Under the pieces are notes generated by a model. That model did not search any database. It saw nothing but the letters and a program-made list of their open reading frames with translations, and was not told where the DNA came from. A stretch of DNA of 64,000 nt. Source: Anticarsia gemmatalis (Eukaryota; Arthropoda; Insecta; Lepidoptera; Erebidae). The stretch covers positions 10,051,501 through 10,115,500 of the forward strand of contig NC_134747.1 in assembly GCF_050436995.1 (NCBI RefSeq), written 5' to 3'. A program made the translations under genes and the position numbers. Positions 24,265-35,700 of the stretch are shown here, one piece after another. Within the stretch, counting starts at the first letter, position 1, and every line of letters starts with the position of its first letter.

Positions 24265-24664
24265 TATTATTCATTATTTGAATTAAGCGATAAGTTTTTT
24301 GAAAAGTACAAATAGAATGCTGCTAGGAAATATGATTGTTTGGACTGAAACCCCCAAAACAAAAAAGGGCCCTGCTGGCATTATAAACATTTTGTAGGTA
24401 TATTTCTTATAAACTAATAACTTTTTTTCAAGAAAACGAAGATAATCTAAAGGTACTAATGCACCGCTATACAGGCACATACACTACAGGTCTGAAGACC
24501 TTCAAACCACGGAGGGCCCTGCTGGAAATTAATTCAATTTTCTCGCATAACTGTTGAGGTACAATTATTTTACTTACACTATTCGGAAGGTATAAAATAT
24601 TACCTAAGTGAAACTTTAGTATTCAATCGAATCAGACGAAGGGCCCTGCTGGGTATACGGACAT
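24265..24664 (-). repeat. Right terminal inverted repeat, intact 400 bp
   Basis: Uninterrupted inverted copy of the left terminus (21395-21650 plus 22776-22919). Because it is intact, it shows the ancestral structure of the arm and dates the interruption on the left as later. Confidence 0.85.
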
Positions 24665-24673
24665 CAATTAATT

Positions 24674-26188
24674 GCCTACCTCAGAGTACCAAAACTGCCT
24701 TCAATCGCTATTCTGACGTTTTTGCGAGTATATTTTTGGTTTTACTCAATACTAATAATATAATGTCATAAGTAAGTCACAGAGTTTAAAATACCGTACG
24801 TAATTATTTCTAAATAAGCTTATAAGTTTCATGCTGCAGCTTCGAAAATGATACACTATCATTCTCTATTTTAGGTTCATAAGGGATCAATTCTAGTGCT
24901 CACCTCCAATTTCTCCAATTTTATTTTAAATTACCTACCGTAATGCCGTGTATATCCCAGTGGGTAGTAAGTTAGTAGAAAGATACTTATAACATACTTT
25001 TGATTTGAAATAAAAGCAAATATAATTTGTAAACAATTCATTCTATATTTACAATGGCAATAATACACTTGATTGTTTATAACTTAAATATAATAACAAC
25101 TGCTGCCAAATTGGCAAATGCAAAATAATTTATTTATATAGTATTTAAAATTCTATACATTATTGAGACGGGCCGAGCATAGAATCACCCACAGCTTCTG
25201 AGGGAGCTTTTACGGCAAGTGAAAAACAACTGTTTTGAATATTGTCTTTTGTCTTAAATATTGTTGGAACTGGGTTATTTCACTTCCAAACGAATTGGAT
25301 GATTCAAGCAGCGGGTCTTGAAGGTTGGACCTAATCAACCTAAATATTTTTATGGAAGCTGAAGGTATGTTATTAGTTTGAACGAAGTTAAAAACTTTAA
25401 TAATACACTTTGTAGCGTATCTCCAAAATGGAATGCATGATTAGCTAAGCAATTAGCACGAAATGCGTGAATTAGCAGTTTGCTTCTCGGTCAACTGACA
25501 ACTTTATTGTGATTGAAATACATACTATCTGGTTTGGTCATTGCTAAAAAACTAATCTGATTGCATCGTGACATAGTAGGTAGTTGATAAGTAGGAAGGT
25601 TCCTAGTTTGACCACTGCCTCTACGTCTAATACTTAGGTGCTATCAGATTAGACATCTATCACTCTGACCAAGTTACAAAAGATAGTTATTTGCCACCAG
25701 TTGACGTGATTCACAACTTTTCTCCACAGCAGCACACTTTTGTTAGTTAACATTTTATCTTACATCTAAATGAAGCACATACATCCACTCTTTGATCGAT
25801 TACCAACCAGGTCAAAATGAAACAACGCCATGTTGTCTTTTCGTACATAATGAATTAATAACCACAGGAATGTAATATTCCATACATAACTGCATAACAT
25901 CATATGTTTATGAATCTCGAAATTAGACCTTTTACAGCAGCATTCGTTTTACCAAATATCATTAGTACCTTCTCTTAACAATTACGTTATTGAATATATT
26001 ATACCTCATAAATATACAAAAACACGATTGACATGTAGACACTATAAGAACATGCAGAAATTATCATTGAGGTAACAAGGCAAAATATGAAATATATTGC
26101 TACTGAATCATTAACTATATATCACATACGTTATGTATACGCAATCTAGATACATACGTATATGTAACGTATAGGTTTGTGCGACATT
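24674..26188. other. AT-rich stretch, probable Miga 3' UTR and spacer
   Basis: No coding exon was found. A minus-strand AATAAA (TTTATT at 25129-25134) is a possible polyadenylation signal for Miga, about 1.05 kb beyond its stop, with no support beyond position. The rest is unassigned. Confidence 0.35.
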
Positions 26189-28355
26189 TTAAATCCTCTC
26201 TGCTAATTTATCAGTAATGTTGGCAGACCTTAACCTAGCATGTTGCAGTATATCTGCGGAGAGATCCTCTACATTTGTGTAGCGACATTTTTGGAAAGTA
26301 AAAAGATCTGTGATAAACCCAACTATCTCAGACTGGAAGCTCTCGCAGACGTCTCGGAGACGCTCGTTCGGTCCAAGGAAGCCCCACACGAGCACTGGTA
26401 GTAAGTGCTCTGATATAGAGTAGAAATGTGCCATAAAGCCGTCTGGGTACTGAAGGTATCGTCGCTTGGCTTTTATAACTGACCATACTGCTGTTGTTAG
26501 TGCCTGTAATATAAATACAAAGTTCCATGTAAAAGGCAAAGTCGATAGGGGTTAACCTCCATATACCCCGTTATATAGCTTATTGCTGTATATCAAACTT
26601 CGAGCTACAATTAGGCAAATCTTATTACCCTGCTTAAAATCTTATTACCACAGATGAAGTCAGTTAGCCTTTTTTAGATATATATTTTTGCTTTTAATTT
26701 TAAATGTTCATCGATAAACTTACGCTCTCTTTGAATCCGTCGGACAGCCATCTGTTACGTACAACAGCAAGCACGGAAGATGGTGGCGCGGCCAAATCTT
26801 CGAACGCGTCCAACAAAATGTAATCTAACACTACATCGTAGAATGTTAACGCCTGGAAATATGCATAAAGATACATTATAATTATAATAAACGAATGCCA
26901 CAGAAATCTTCGATGTAACATACTTATTTAAGAATACGAAACATTTACCTTGACGCCTTTAGTTGTCAGTTCACTTTCTATGGTAGCCCAGTTAGCAGCG
27001 TCAGTTGCCCATGATACCATCTCCTCGTACGCTACAAGAAACTCTTTAGGTTCCTGTAAATGAATAAAACGTTGAAAGAGCGAAACATGTAAAAAGGAGT
27101 ACTTTTATTAGTATTATGACGTGAATGTACCTTATCAGCGAACAATAGCAAGTCGGTGAGCACTTGTCTCCCGGCGTCGACAAACCATGCCCATACAGCC
27201 GCGTCCTTGAACACTTGCGTGAATGCCTGGCGGAGACAGTGCAGCTTGCACAAGAACTCAGAGTCTGAACCACACTGCACCACCTCGGTTCGTAGTGTTC
27301 TGAAACGTAAAAATAACAAGATTTAACATACTTAAGACAATTTAAAGTTATAACAAGAGTGCTTTTATGTCGCTGTATGTGTGTCCACACCAATAGCGCC
27401 ATTTTTTATTACAGTTATTGTTAACGACCAGCGAAAGTAGTTCTGCTGATACATGCGCTGATAAGTTTCATATTAAGGGCGGTTCGGTAGACAATCGCCC
27501 CTCTGCACTTAATAATACATACTTAATGGATTATTTTGACTTACCTGTACGGTATACCATTTTCAAGGTATTTTACAGCTGCCTGGTATAATTCTAAATT
27601 TTCTAATTCTGGTAATGCTTCAGTTAAATCATCGAAATCGCGTAGATCAGCGACCTGGAAGTGCAACATTTTATTACTTTTCCGGTCTTTTCCTACTTTA
27701 TATCATCTATTTAGTGTTAATCTGGAGAGTTGGGTGTATTCGACTGCCTTGTGAAATGCAAATATGTACATAGTCGGTGTATTGTGCTTAGTCCAGCACT
27801 CACCGCGATATGAACCCGCCCCTTATTACGTAACAGGTCACGTTTGTCCGAGTAATTGTGTTTCGTGAATCTACTTCCAACTCTCGTTATTTTAGTCGAG
27901 AAATACAAAAAGGTGTTAGTATAGGTACTTGATCCTCGGCAGAAGCGAAGGACTCCGCGCTAGAGTGATGTTCTCGGCGCGTGTGCTCGGAGCCGGTGTG
28001 TGTGGACAGCAGGCGTGTGCGCCGTCCGCCCGCCGCCTCGCCGCCCGAACCACCGCCACTCTCCGAGCGGAACAGCACCGACCGCTGGTCTAGGAACAGT
28101 AGCTCGCAACGTTCCTAGAAATAAGAGTTTTGTTTGGTAATAACATATTAAATTAACAACAAAAGCATAATCTAGAACTTTGAAATACCTGTAGTAAATA
28201 GGCGTTTTGTAGCAAATCTTGTATCTCCCTGCAAAATTCTGCTTCTTCCGGGGAAGTGAGTGCGAGTGTACCTGACACGCCTCCCCTCGCGCCTAGAGAA
28301 AACGCCGCTAGTGCGTCCTCCCAGTAGTTAATACTTGTTTCTAAAGCTTCCATAC
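26189..28355 (-). CDS. Miga: Mitoguardin (FAM73/MIGA), C-terminal 392 codons
   Basis: Seven minus-strand exons join in frame: 28355-28189, 28114-27929, 27654-27545, 27299-27131, 27053-26949, 26852-26724, 26503-26189. Mitoguardin is an outer mitochondrial membrane protein that promotes mitochondrial fusion and lipid transfer at ER contacts. Family hallmarks visible are GMEALETSINYWEDAL, TLRTEV...KLHCLRQAF, VVLDYILLDAFEDL, VRNRWLSDGFKES and KAKRRYLQYPDGF...HFYSISEH, in the order of animal MIGA proteins. A Ser-rich segment (SSAESFASAED, 27932-27964) sits where MIGA2 has its FFAT-like motif for binding VAP at the ER. The first exon listed begins with two bases of a split Gly codon, so it is internal. 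The N-terminal membrane segments, perhaps 100 or more residues, are encoded upstream and were not located. The gene is tail-to-tail with mxt. Confidence 0.92.
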
Positions 28356-28560
28356 CTGGAATACCAACATACAGTCCATTAACAAAGCTGCAAATATACT
28401 CAAGATCTCAGGAGTATAAACCATTTTTTGTTTATGAGAAATTAGAGAGTCAATGGTGAGTGGGCTTTTGAGCTAATGAAATCTGAGACTATTTGGGTTG
28501 GTGCTTAATCCAAGTTTATTTAAAAGTGCAATAAAATACAATTTTCTTTATAATTACTTA

Positions 28561-28566
28561 TTTATT
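28561..28566 (-). terminator. Polyadenylation signal of the Zeste-like gene
   Basis: AATAAA on the minus strand (TTTATT on plus), about 275 bases after the stop codon at 28839-28841. It separates this gene from the first visible Miga exon at 28355. Confidence 0.45.
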
Positions 28567-28838
28567 CCAATAAATACAATACATTTCATTTATGTACAAA
28601 TTAGCTTTCATTTGATTTTGATTAAAATCTCAAAACCATATGCTAGTGACTGCTTGGCCCTTAATAAGAGCAGGCACTAAACTATGACTTAATTTATCTT
28701 ACCCTATTGACTTAAAATTTATCACATTAAATACATTTTTATTGACTAATACAGTTTTTATCATCACACATAGCACAATACACTGGTCTCATGGACCCAT
28801 CAATATTTATAGTTACTCCTTAAGTATAAAATTATGTT

Positions 28839-29785
28839 CTATAGGAAGACATCTTCTTTTAAATCAGGAGCATTTGCTTGCATATGTGGTAAATGTTGTA
28901 GGTGTGTTAAGGCCTCATGTACACCGCTATTCAAGTCCTGGACCGTGCCTGCTATGGCTACAAGAGCATCCGCTACTCTCTCTTCAAAATACCGTGTTCG
29001 CTCATCTCGGTGACTGATAACTGAAGCTATTGATTCTAAAGCTTCTGCCATACGTTCTTCAGCTGCGACTCTTCTCTCTTCAAATTCGATTGCCCATTTA
29101 GGTGGTGGTGATACCTCACGGAGGTTGTCATCTGGGATTTAATAAATGAACATATTTATAAATATAATCAGCAGATTTATCTCAAATCGTTATTATGTCA
29201 ATAAGTTACCTGTAGGAGACGTAGAAGCACTAGCAACGGATCGTCTGACCTTTGCAGTTGGTGCTGCCTTTACTTTAATATTCTCAAGAGGTTCTGAATC
29301 CGAGTCATCAAGTTTGTTGGAAGATGACATGGCTGGCACAGAGCCTTTGCCTCCCAAGTCTAGTACTCTCACTTCCAAGTCATTTAATGGGACATATCTA
29401 TTTGAACTGCCATCAGCTCCACAGCGAAACCTCCGAGCATTTGCAGCCTTCTTTCTACATTTGTGACGCCATTCAAACCAGTACTGTAATAATAAGATAT
29501 TTTGTTATTGACACTTGTAATGATTAAAAAAACTGTAAACAAAAAGCTGTCTGCTAAATGTCCAAAAATCACTTGTTTCTTCACCTTTTTCCATCCGTCT
29601 GGAGTTTTTAAAGCACCTGACTGTACCGCATTCAGTTGTTTAGCGAGTGAAGCCCATTTTTGTCTTGTTCTCTGATGGGATACAGGGGTGCCTGGCAGCA
29701 GTCCTTTAGACATGTCCCTGTTTTCTTCTAAGAAATCCATCAGGATCTCCAACTGCTGCCTCAATATACGGCGCGGGGGTGCCAT
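28839..29785 (-). CDS. Zeste-type Myb/SANT-like DNA-binding protein
   Basis: Three exons (29785-29585, 29483-29210, 29131-28839) give 255 residues with consistent phases. Residues about 5-85 match the pattern of the 'regulatory protein Zeste' Myb/SANT-like domain: RRQLEILMDFLEENRDM, then RTRQKW with W44, KTPDGWKK with W65, and YWFEWRHKCRKKA crossing the first intron. This domain binds DNA in Zeste, and many insect relatives are unnamed or derive from transposon-associated genes. The middle is Ser/Asp-rich with basic patches. The last exon, from residue about 170, is a Glu/Arg/Ala-rich helix likely to form a coiled coil for self-association. The ATG at 29785 lies directly after a good acceptor (ATTGTCAG), so the 5' UTR is on another exon. 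Specific orthology is not claimed. Confidence 0.85.
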
Positions 29786-29962
29786 CTGACAATATAACTC
29801 GATTATAAATAACATTTGGCAACCGAAATTAACAAATTGTTGAATCTGTACAATTTTTTGAATGGAACACTGTTTTTACACAATAAAATACAATTCACCA
29901 TTCATCTAATTATATATTAAAACGCGTAAAAAGTGTAGATTTAATCATAAGAATGAACTCAC

Positions 29963-30110
29963 GTTTGTATATTTTTAATTAACAACAACAATCGCGCGCT
30001 GTTTGTCTGACATTAGCAATTTCCTTCAGCAATGCAACAAAAACAAGCGAGTGACATGTAATGGCGACTAGCCGACAAAAAATTGGCTGAACGGTTAGAG
30101 ATGTGCGTGT
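29963..30110 (-). promoter_or_regulatory. Probable non-coding first exon and promoter of the Zeste-like gene
   Basis: A minus-strand consensus donor GTGAGT (29962-29957) would splice to the acceptor right before the ATG at 29785, giving an intron of about 177 bases. The segment upstream to about 30110 is richer in GC than its surroundings. The transcription start cannot be fixed. Confidence 0.4.
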
Positions 30111-30114
30111 CCTG

Positions 30115-31954
30115 CAGAGTTTTATCGATTATACTTCTTTTTGTCTTCTTGTAATTTTAATGTCTTCTTTGATAGAAGTTTACAATACGAATATAGTGCA
30201 CAGGGAAATTGCAAATTCAATTTTAAATAGAGGAATTTGAGGAGACTTGGTATAGGTGGGACTGTGGGAGTATATTTATAGCTTTGACAATCGTTAAAGA
30301 TGTAAGACCGCGCACTCCACTTAATAACCACGCAACATAATAAATAATTTTTATTAAACATTCAAATATTTTACATTTGCATGTAATAGGTATAAAGATA
30401 CTATATCGCATCGTTCACTTGTTACCTCTATTGTCTTGTAAATATAATTTTAAATCGAATGAAATGTCGTGGCTACTTTCGTATACATCGATAACAGTTT
30501 CCCGAAAACAAAAAACGATTACAAAAGCGAACCGACCGAAGAAGACTGTAGAAGTAAACTATGAAAACATAATTAATAACACAATACCTATATAAAATGA
30601 AAGCTTCTGGTAACATCCCTAGTGAAATAAAATAGGACGAGCAAAAACAGATGGCGTTACTTGCAGACATTGCATATTTAGGATTTTTATATGTTCAGAA
30701 CATAACATGTCTGACTTTCGATTTGAATTTTACTTGATGGATATGAAATAATGCTCGTGTAGAAAATATTTCGATGAACGATAAAATTATTTTTACAAAC
30801 GAGTTTGAGATTTTTGATACACTGCCATCTAGTGTTGAGTAGCTGACAGTTGAACATATTCAGTGGTTAATAACTGGTTCAGTAACTGCAAGCTTACTTT
30901 TGGCGTCTAAACCTTTATACAAGACTTAGTATAACATAGGAATTGCCCTATAATATGGCTAGATAAACATTCACCCACCACTGCATGTAAGGCCAATGGG
31001 TTTGTGATCATAGTTAATGTCAACCTTTTATTGAGTTCTTTAGATCCTAGAACAATTCAGAATTTTAAAATACGGTTATTCCAACTAATAAGCTAAGTAA
31101 GTCCACAATTGAACATCAAATCATAAAATTTTTTAAGCATAATATGTTTAAAAATTATAATGCAATTTTTAATTTGCCGCTAAGAAAGGGCATTATGATT
31201 GTAACCAATAATTCGAATTACGGACACATAGAATATTCATAATACTTACATAGTTACCTATATATGTATTAGGTACTTTTAAACAAAATCCCTTTTGGTT
31301 CTGCCGCAATCGGGTAAGAATTAAGTTTAAAAAACCATTTTATAATCGGTAAGTACCTTGCATAGATTTTGTATAGCTTCAAAAGGTACCTAATTGTAAA
31401 TCTGTTGGTACGCCCATAATCGTCCCTGTAGCAGTCAAGTGTCAGCTTACCGGCTTTGTGACCCACAAAGTAATTAATTTCGCCGGAATGGCACTTATTT
31501 ATTAAATTCACGGGTCACCTTATGAACAATTTCAGGATCCATTAGCAAAATTGTTACAATTTAAATCGCAATTAAATAGAATGTGCGTTGGAAATAAACG
31601 AAAATCACACACAAGTGTTCGCAAATGTGTAGAATAACCTGCATGTTTTGTTGTAACATTAATGCATAACTTCAGTTAATTAAAATCATCAATTATCACG
31701 ACGTATCTCAAAGTTTTTCGCATCTATGGGGGGCATGCAATGGATGTTCGTTATTGTAACACGCAAATTTAGCGTTAGCACACAGATAGTATATATCTCG
31801 AAGTATCAGTACCAACCTAAGTGTATAAGGTACTGATACTGTATATTGTGAAAATAAATTTTCATCAACACAGAAGAGATTTAATATAAATTACACATAT
31901 TTAATTTATTTCAGCCAAATTCTTAAAAAAAATTGGTCTTTAATTATTGCTTCG
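30115..31954. other. AT-rich stretch, no gene seen
   Basis: Only chance frames of 60-80 codons. A hairpin with 12-bp arms (31802-31813 and 31829-31840, AGTATCAGTACC and its complement) is the one structural item. If Miga's missing 5' exons lie upstream, this is part of a Miga intron. Confidence 0.4.
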
Positions 31955-32056
31955 TCTCATCATCACCGGCGTAACAGTTTAGCCGTAAAAGCGTAACAGA
32001 CATACAGACAGATTTTCGCACACAATATTATAATGCTAGTATGGATAGTATAGAAG
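31955..32056. mobile_element. Retroelement or Helitron tail remnant
   Basis: The sequence AGCCGTAAAAGCGTAACAG, then ACATACAGACAGATTTTCGC, then ATTATAATGCTAGTATGGAT follows the order of a very common lepidopteran repeat end (taacagacagacagac...ttcgcattataatattagtatggat). The family cannot be settled from about 100 bases. Confidence 0.45.
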
Positions 32057-32339
32057 TATTAAATAATAGGATCGAGTGGCTAGTACAAACAATTTGATGA
32101 ATATGTCCATGAGTATCATTTTATTTAGATGCTATTTCATACTATCATTTGAATTCTTTATCAATGACAGAACAAGTCTCTATTGTAATTATATTGTTCA
32201 AATGAAAAACGCATTTATAAACACAATTATATAAATCGCTTTCTTTACGTTATATACTTTTGTGTTAGTAGCTAATCAATTGTATGTAGGCAATAGGTAC
32301 ATGTCGCTTATCTGAATGAATTATATTATTCTTATAGAG

Positions 32340-32782
32340 ATTTGAAACAGGAGTCGGACACTGTACAGCACAGCACAGCACAGCACGGCACGGTCGCGAT
32401 GCGGTGCTGCGCAATGTATGGAGCGCTATGGAGTGAGGCGGCCGCGGGGTGCCGCGAGCGTCATTCGAGCATGGTCTCTGAGCGGCCTCCGCCCGCAGTC
32501 CCGCGGTCCCGTCCCGCCACTCGCCAGTCTACCGGAGACTCCGCACTGCGGCGGTGCCCTGTTACTGAGCTCCGTACTGCTACCGAGCTACATCTATGCG
32601 AAGCGTTATTCCTTAGCTGTCATTGCTGAATAACCAAGGATCTATACCCAGAATATTAACTAAAAGTGATTGGTATATAAAGTTACAGTGTTGTGTTTGA
32701 AAAACTACAAGTTTTGTGGGGTTTTTAGAGGCTTTATTGCACATCCTGACTGTATTGCCGTCGATTTGTACTTTTCCAACAG
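32340..32782 (+). promoter_or_regulatory. CpG-rich promoter-like island and candidate 5' UTR exon
   Basis: A sharply GC- and CpG-rich block (about 32390-32560) starts with a CAGCA tandem (32365-32392). It grades into an AT-rich leader that ends in a consensus donor, AACAG/GTAAGA, at 32782/32783. No long coding frame crosses the donor. This is the profile of an insect promoter and first non-coding exon. The next plus-strand gene is the Unzipped-like gene at 57981, whose first coding exon begins with an acceptor, so a 25-kb 5' intron is possible. Confidence 0.4.
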
Positions 32783-35700
32783 GTAAGACATGGTCATAAT
32801 ATGTTTTGAATAAAATCTGTGTATTATATTTACATGCGATGTTTCTATTTATTCTTATTATTTTTTTAAATTTCATTGTTAGTTATTGTAATACCTATTT
32901 TATGTTGGTTACCTGTCAATTATACCCACGTTATGGATATTTATTGTTTACAAGTATATATTTTTATCAGCGGTATTGACCTCAAGCTCCGTTGTTATTT
33001 ATTTTTCCATCTAGTAAGACAATACGCGTGTGGTCCAAGGCTAGACGTAATTGAGTCTGATCTGTGGATTATCAATGGTAGACACATTATAGGAGGTCTC
33101 AAACGCTTGAAGCGTTCTCGGGTACGTGAGCACTCAGAAGAGATTCTCCTGACACGTTTCTTGTAAACCGGTTCATTCGGATACACGAGTTATGCAATCG
33201 TAAGCCTAATCGACAGAACAATGTCCAAAACACATTTTAAAATATCCCTAGTAGAGTTATCATCACAAGTGTTCTATCACGTTTTTTGTTTCTTAAATAT
33301 TCGTATTCAGGAATGTGAAGCTTAGGAATCAAGCTACAAATTACGTTAAAGCTTAGCAAAGGTTTTTTGCTTATTAGAATTCTACACATTGGGTACAAAA
33401 AAAGTCATCAACTGGTTGACGGTTGTAGTAACTGATAAAAAGGTTATAAATGTCTTCGTTGCTAATGAGTGGTACAATGGTATAAAAAACTATATACTTT
33501 TTAAAATATATTCGTGACTATCATTATTTACCTCGCTCTATTAAAAAAAAGGTACCTAGGTAGGTACTTGTTTTGTGTAACAGTCATAAATAACGATGTG
33601 TTTAGAAATGCGGTTTGTTATCAGTGCAAATCGTGCAGACATCTGCGAGGGCAAAGGACAGCAAAGGTGTATTGTATTGTTACTGTTTGAGGCTACCTCG
33701 CAAGCTGCAGCTGTGGCGGTTTCACGTGAACATAATATCAATACAAATAAAGTGCCAACACAATTGTCGGAATTTACATTGTGTCGAAATCCGGCAGCAA
33801 ATGGATTTCCCAGAAAAAAGACATAATAGCACACTGGGACGAGTCAGTAGTATTAAGTATCCGTTACGTATTTTCCTTCAGCTTAATTCGTTTTTTTTAT
33901 TATAGAGTGAATTTTAAGGTTACTAATATACCTACGTTAAATTAGAGTTCAAGCCCTTTTCCCACTCATGAATTGTTATCAACAAATAGCATAATAATAA
34001 CGCGAAACTTGTGTAGATAACGTAAAAAGTAATGCATCTGATGGTAATGAAAAAATAAACCATAACACCGAGAGGGAGATGAGAAATGCCAACATAAGCA
34101 ATGAATGTTTTGTTTGCTAAACTCTCTGTTGTCATGTCATGTTACCGACCGATTGGCGTCGCCGTATCGATCTGTGAGTTCTAACAACTACGTCATCGGG
34201 ACACTGTCCACAAACTAAAATAAACAGCTAACTTTTCTGATGCTATTTTAAACGTTGCCGATTTATTTACGTCGCAAAAGTGTAAAATTCTAACAATTTA
34301 TTAAATAATCAGAAGTTAATCATAGAGAAATATGAAATATACTTTATTGTTTCAATTAACTAGGAATCGATTATCGGAAGGCGATTGTTAATAAGACGCC
34401 GCCCCGGGAGAAGACTGGCTAAATTGCCTTCATCAAGTCGCCTCCGCTTCTACTTGCCCATTTCCGTTTGCTCGATCAACTTGCTGCTGGTTATGCATCA
34501 ATATTGTGCACTTTATTCATTTACTGCATAAAGGTCATTGAACTAATGTGCAAATCATATTTTGATGATAGTTGCAACACAGAACTAAATCCTCAGTGCC
34601 AATTACACTCATAACTCTTTTCTAAACCGAGATATTCAAAAACATGCAGTAAGTTTGAACATAGCGCAGCAGAGAGCGTTATTTAATATACATACGTAAT
34701 ATACGTATGCAATGTATTAATCCAAATTGAATATGCTCAGTTTGAAACCCCAGTTATGAAATTTACACGAGTATAAATAAATCTATGGGCCCCCACTGTT
34801 TGGGTGCCCTACTTAGGCGGGGTGCAAGCGTACGGAGACATTTTGAGACGCAATAAGTACCCGAGTTTTCGTCTGGAAAATTGCTTAAATTTTTGGGGTG
34901 GAAACCACCCTGAAACATAATCAGCTAAATAGCTCAGACAAGGAAGTTGCTGTGTCGGGGTAGACGACAAAATATTTTGATAAAATGTTAATGATTGATA
35001 CTTTTACACAATGTATCGAAATTTGCTTAAAATTTCAATGGATTTCAGTAAGATGCAAAATATACTTTTGCACACATAAACTGTATAACAAAGTACCCTC
35101 TACTAAGTACTCAGCATACTGAATAAGATGTCATTTGCAAAGTAAATATGAAGTTGGATGGCACTTTGAAACGCCAGGAATTCCTTAGCATGTTTAAGAT
35201 AACAAATAAAAGTCACAAGGGAAATATGCAAATTGGTCCATTTGGCTCGAAGACTTTTTGTTTTACTTAGGTTCCAGGCTTTACTAGTGCTTGTAATGGA
35301 ACTAGTTGCTGAAGTTTAGATAGCGTGTCATGGCTACCGTCGCCGGTTCAACGTTTTGTTAACAGCTTACTACACGCTAAAAATGTAACACTATTGAAGT
35401 TATGTTTATAAACATTACGACATCGTAAGCAAAAGAGCTGTAGACCGTATCATTCCTTATCGGAGTATTAAGAATCAGAAATATCGCTGTATCCATGACC
35501 TCATCGCCAGGTCTAGGTGAACGTTGACGTCCAAACTCCAATTCAGATGTATTGTATGAAACGAGGTCACATTTCTCGCGCAGAGGGTAAACAGGGAAAG
35601 CCTTTTGTAATTTCGCATCGCTACATCCGAGTGTGATATTGGGTCACAATGGCATGTTGATGATTTGACTTTTTGTTCCTTTGTGGTGTTCATTATTGCT

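Larger units (their letters stand above)
21395..24664. mobile_element. Nested non-autonomous foldback element, 9-bp target duplication
   Basis: The element starts ATGTCCGTATACCC and ends with the exact reverse complement. It is flanked on both sides by CAATTAATT (21386-21394 and 24665-24673), a 9-bp target duplication. The right terminus 24265-24664 is a continuous 400-bp inverted repeat. The left copy is split into 21395-21650 (256 bp) and 22776-22919 (144 bp). A second inner pair of inverted arms flanks a SINE in the middle. No transposase frame is present, so it would be mobilised in trans. Long composite termini with a 9-bp duplication fit Foldback or Mutator-like (MULE) elements; the superfamily is an inference. 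Confidence 0.85.

Noticed and set aside
23850..24480. Frames of 65-88 codons inside the foldback element
   Set aside because: They are produced by the inverted repeats themselves and show no transposase motif.
33932..34135. 67-codon minus-strand frame with hydrophobic segments
   Set aside because: It resembles a membrane protein at first sight, but AT-rich DNA gives Phe/Ile/Leu-rich frames by chance. No splice sites or family pattern support it.
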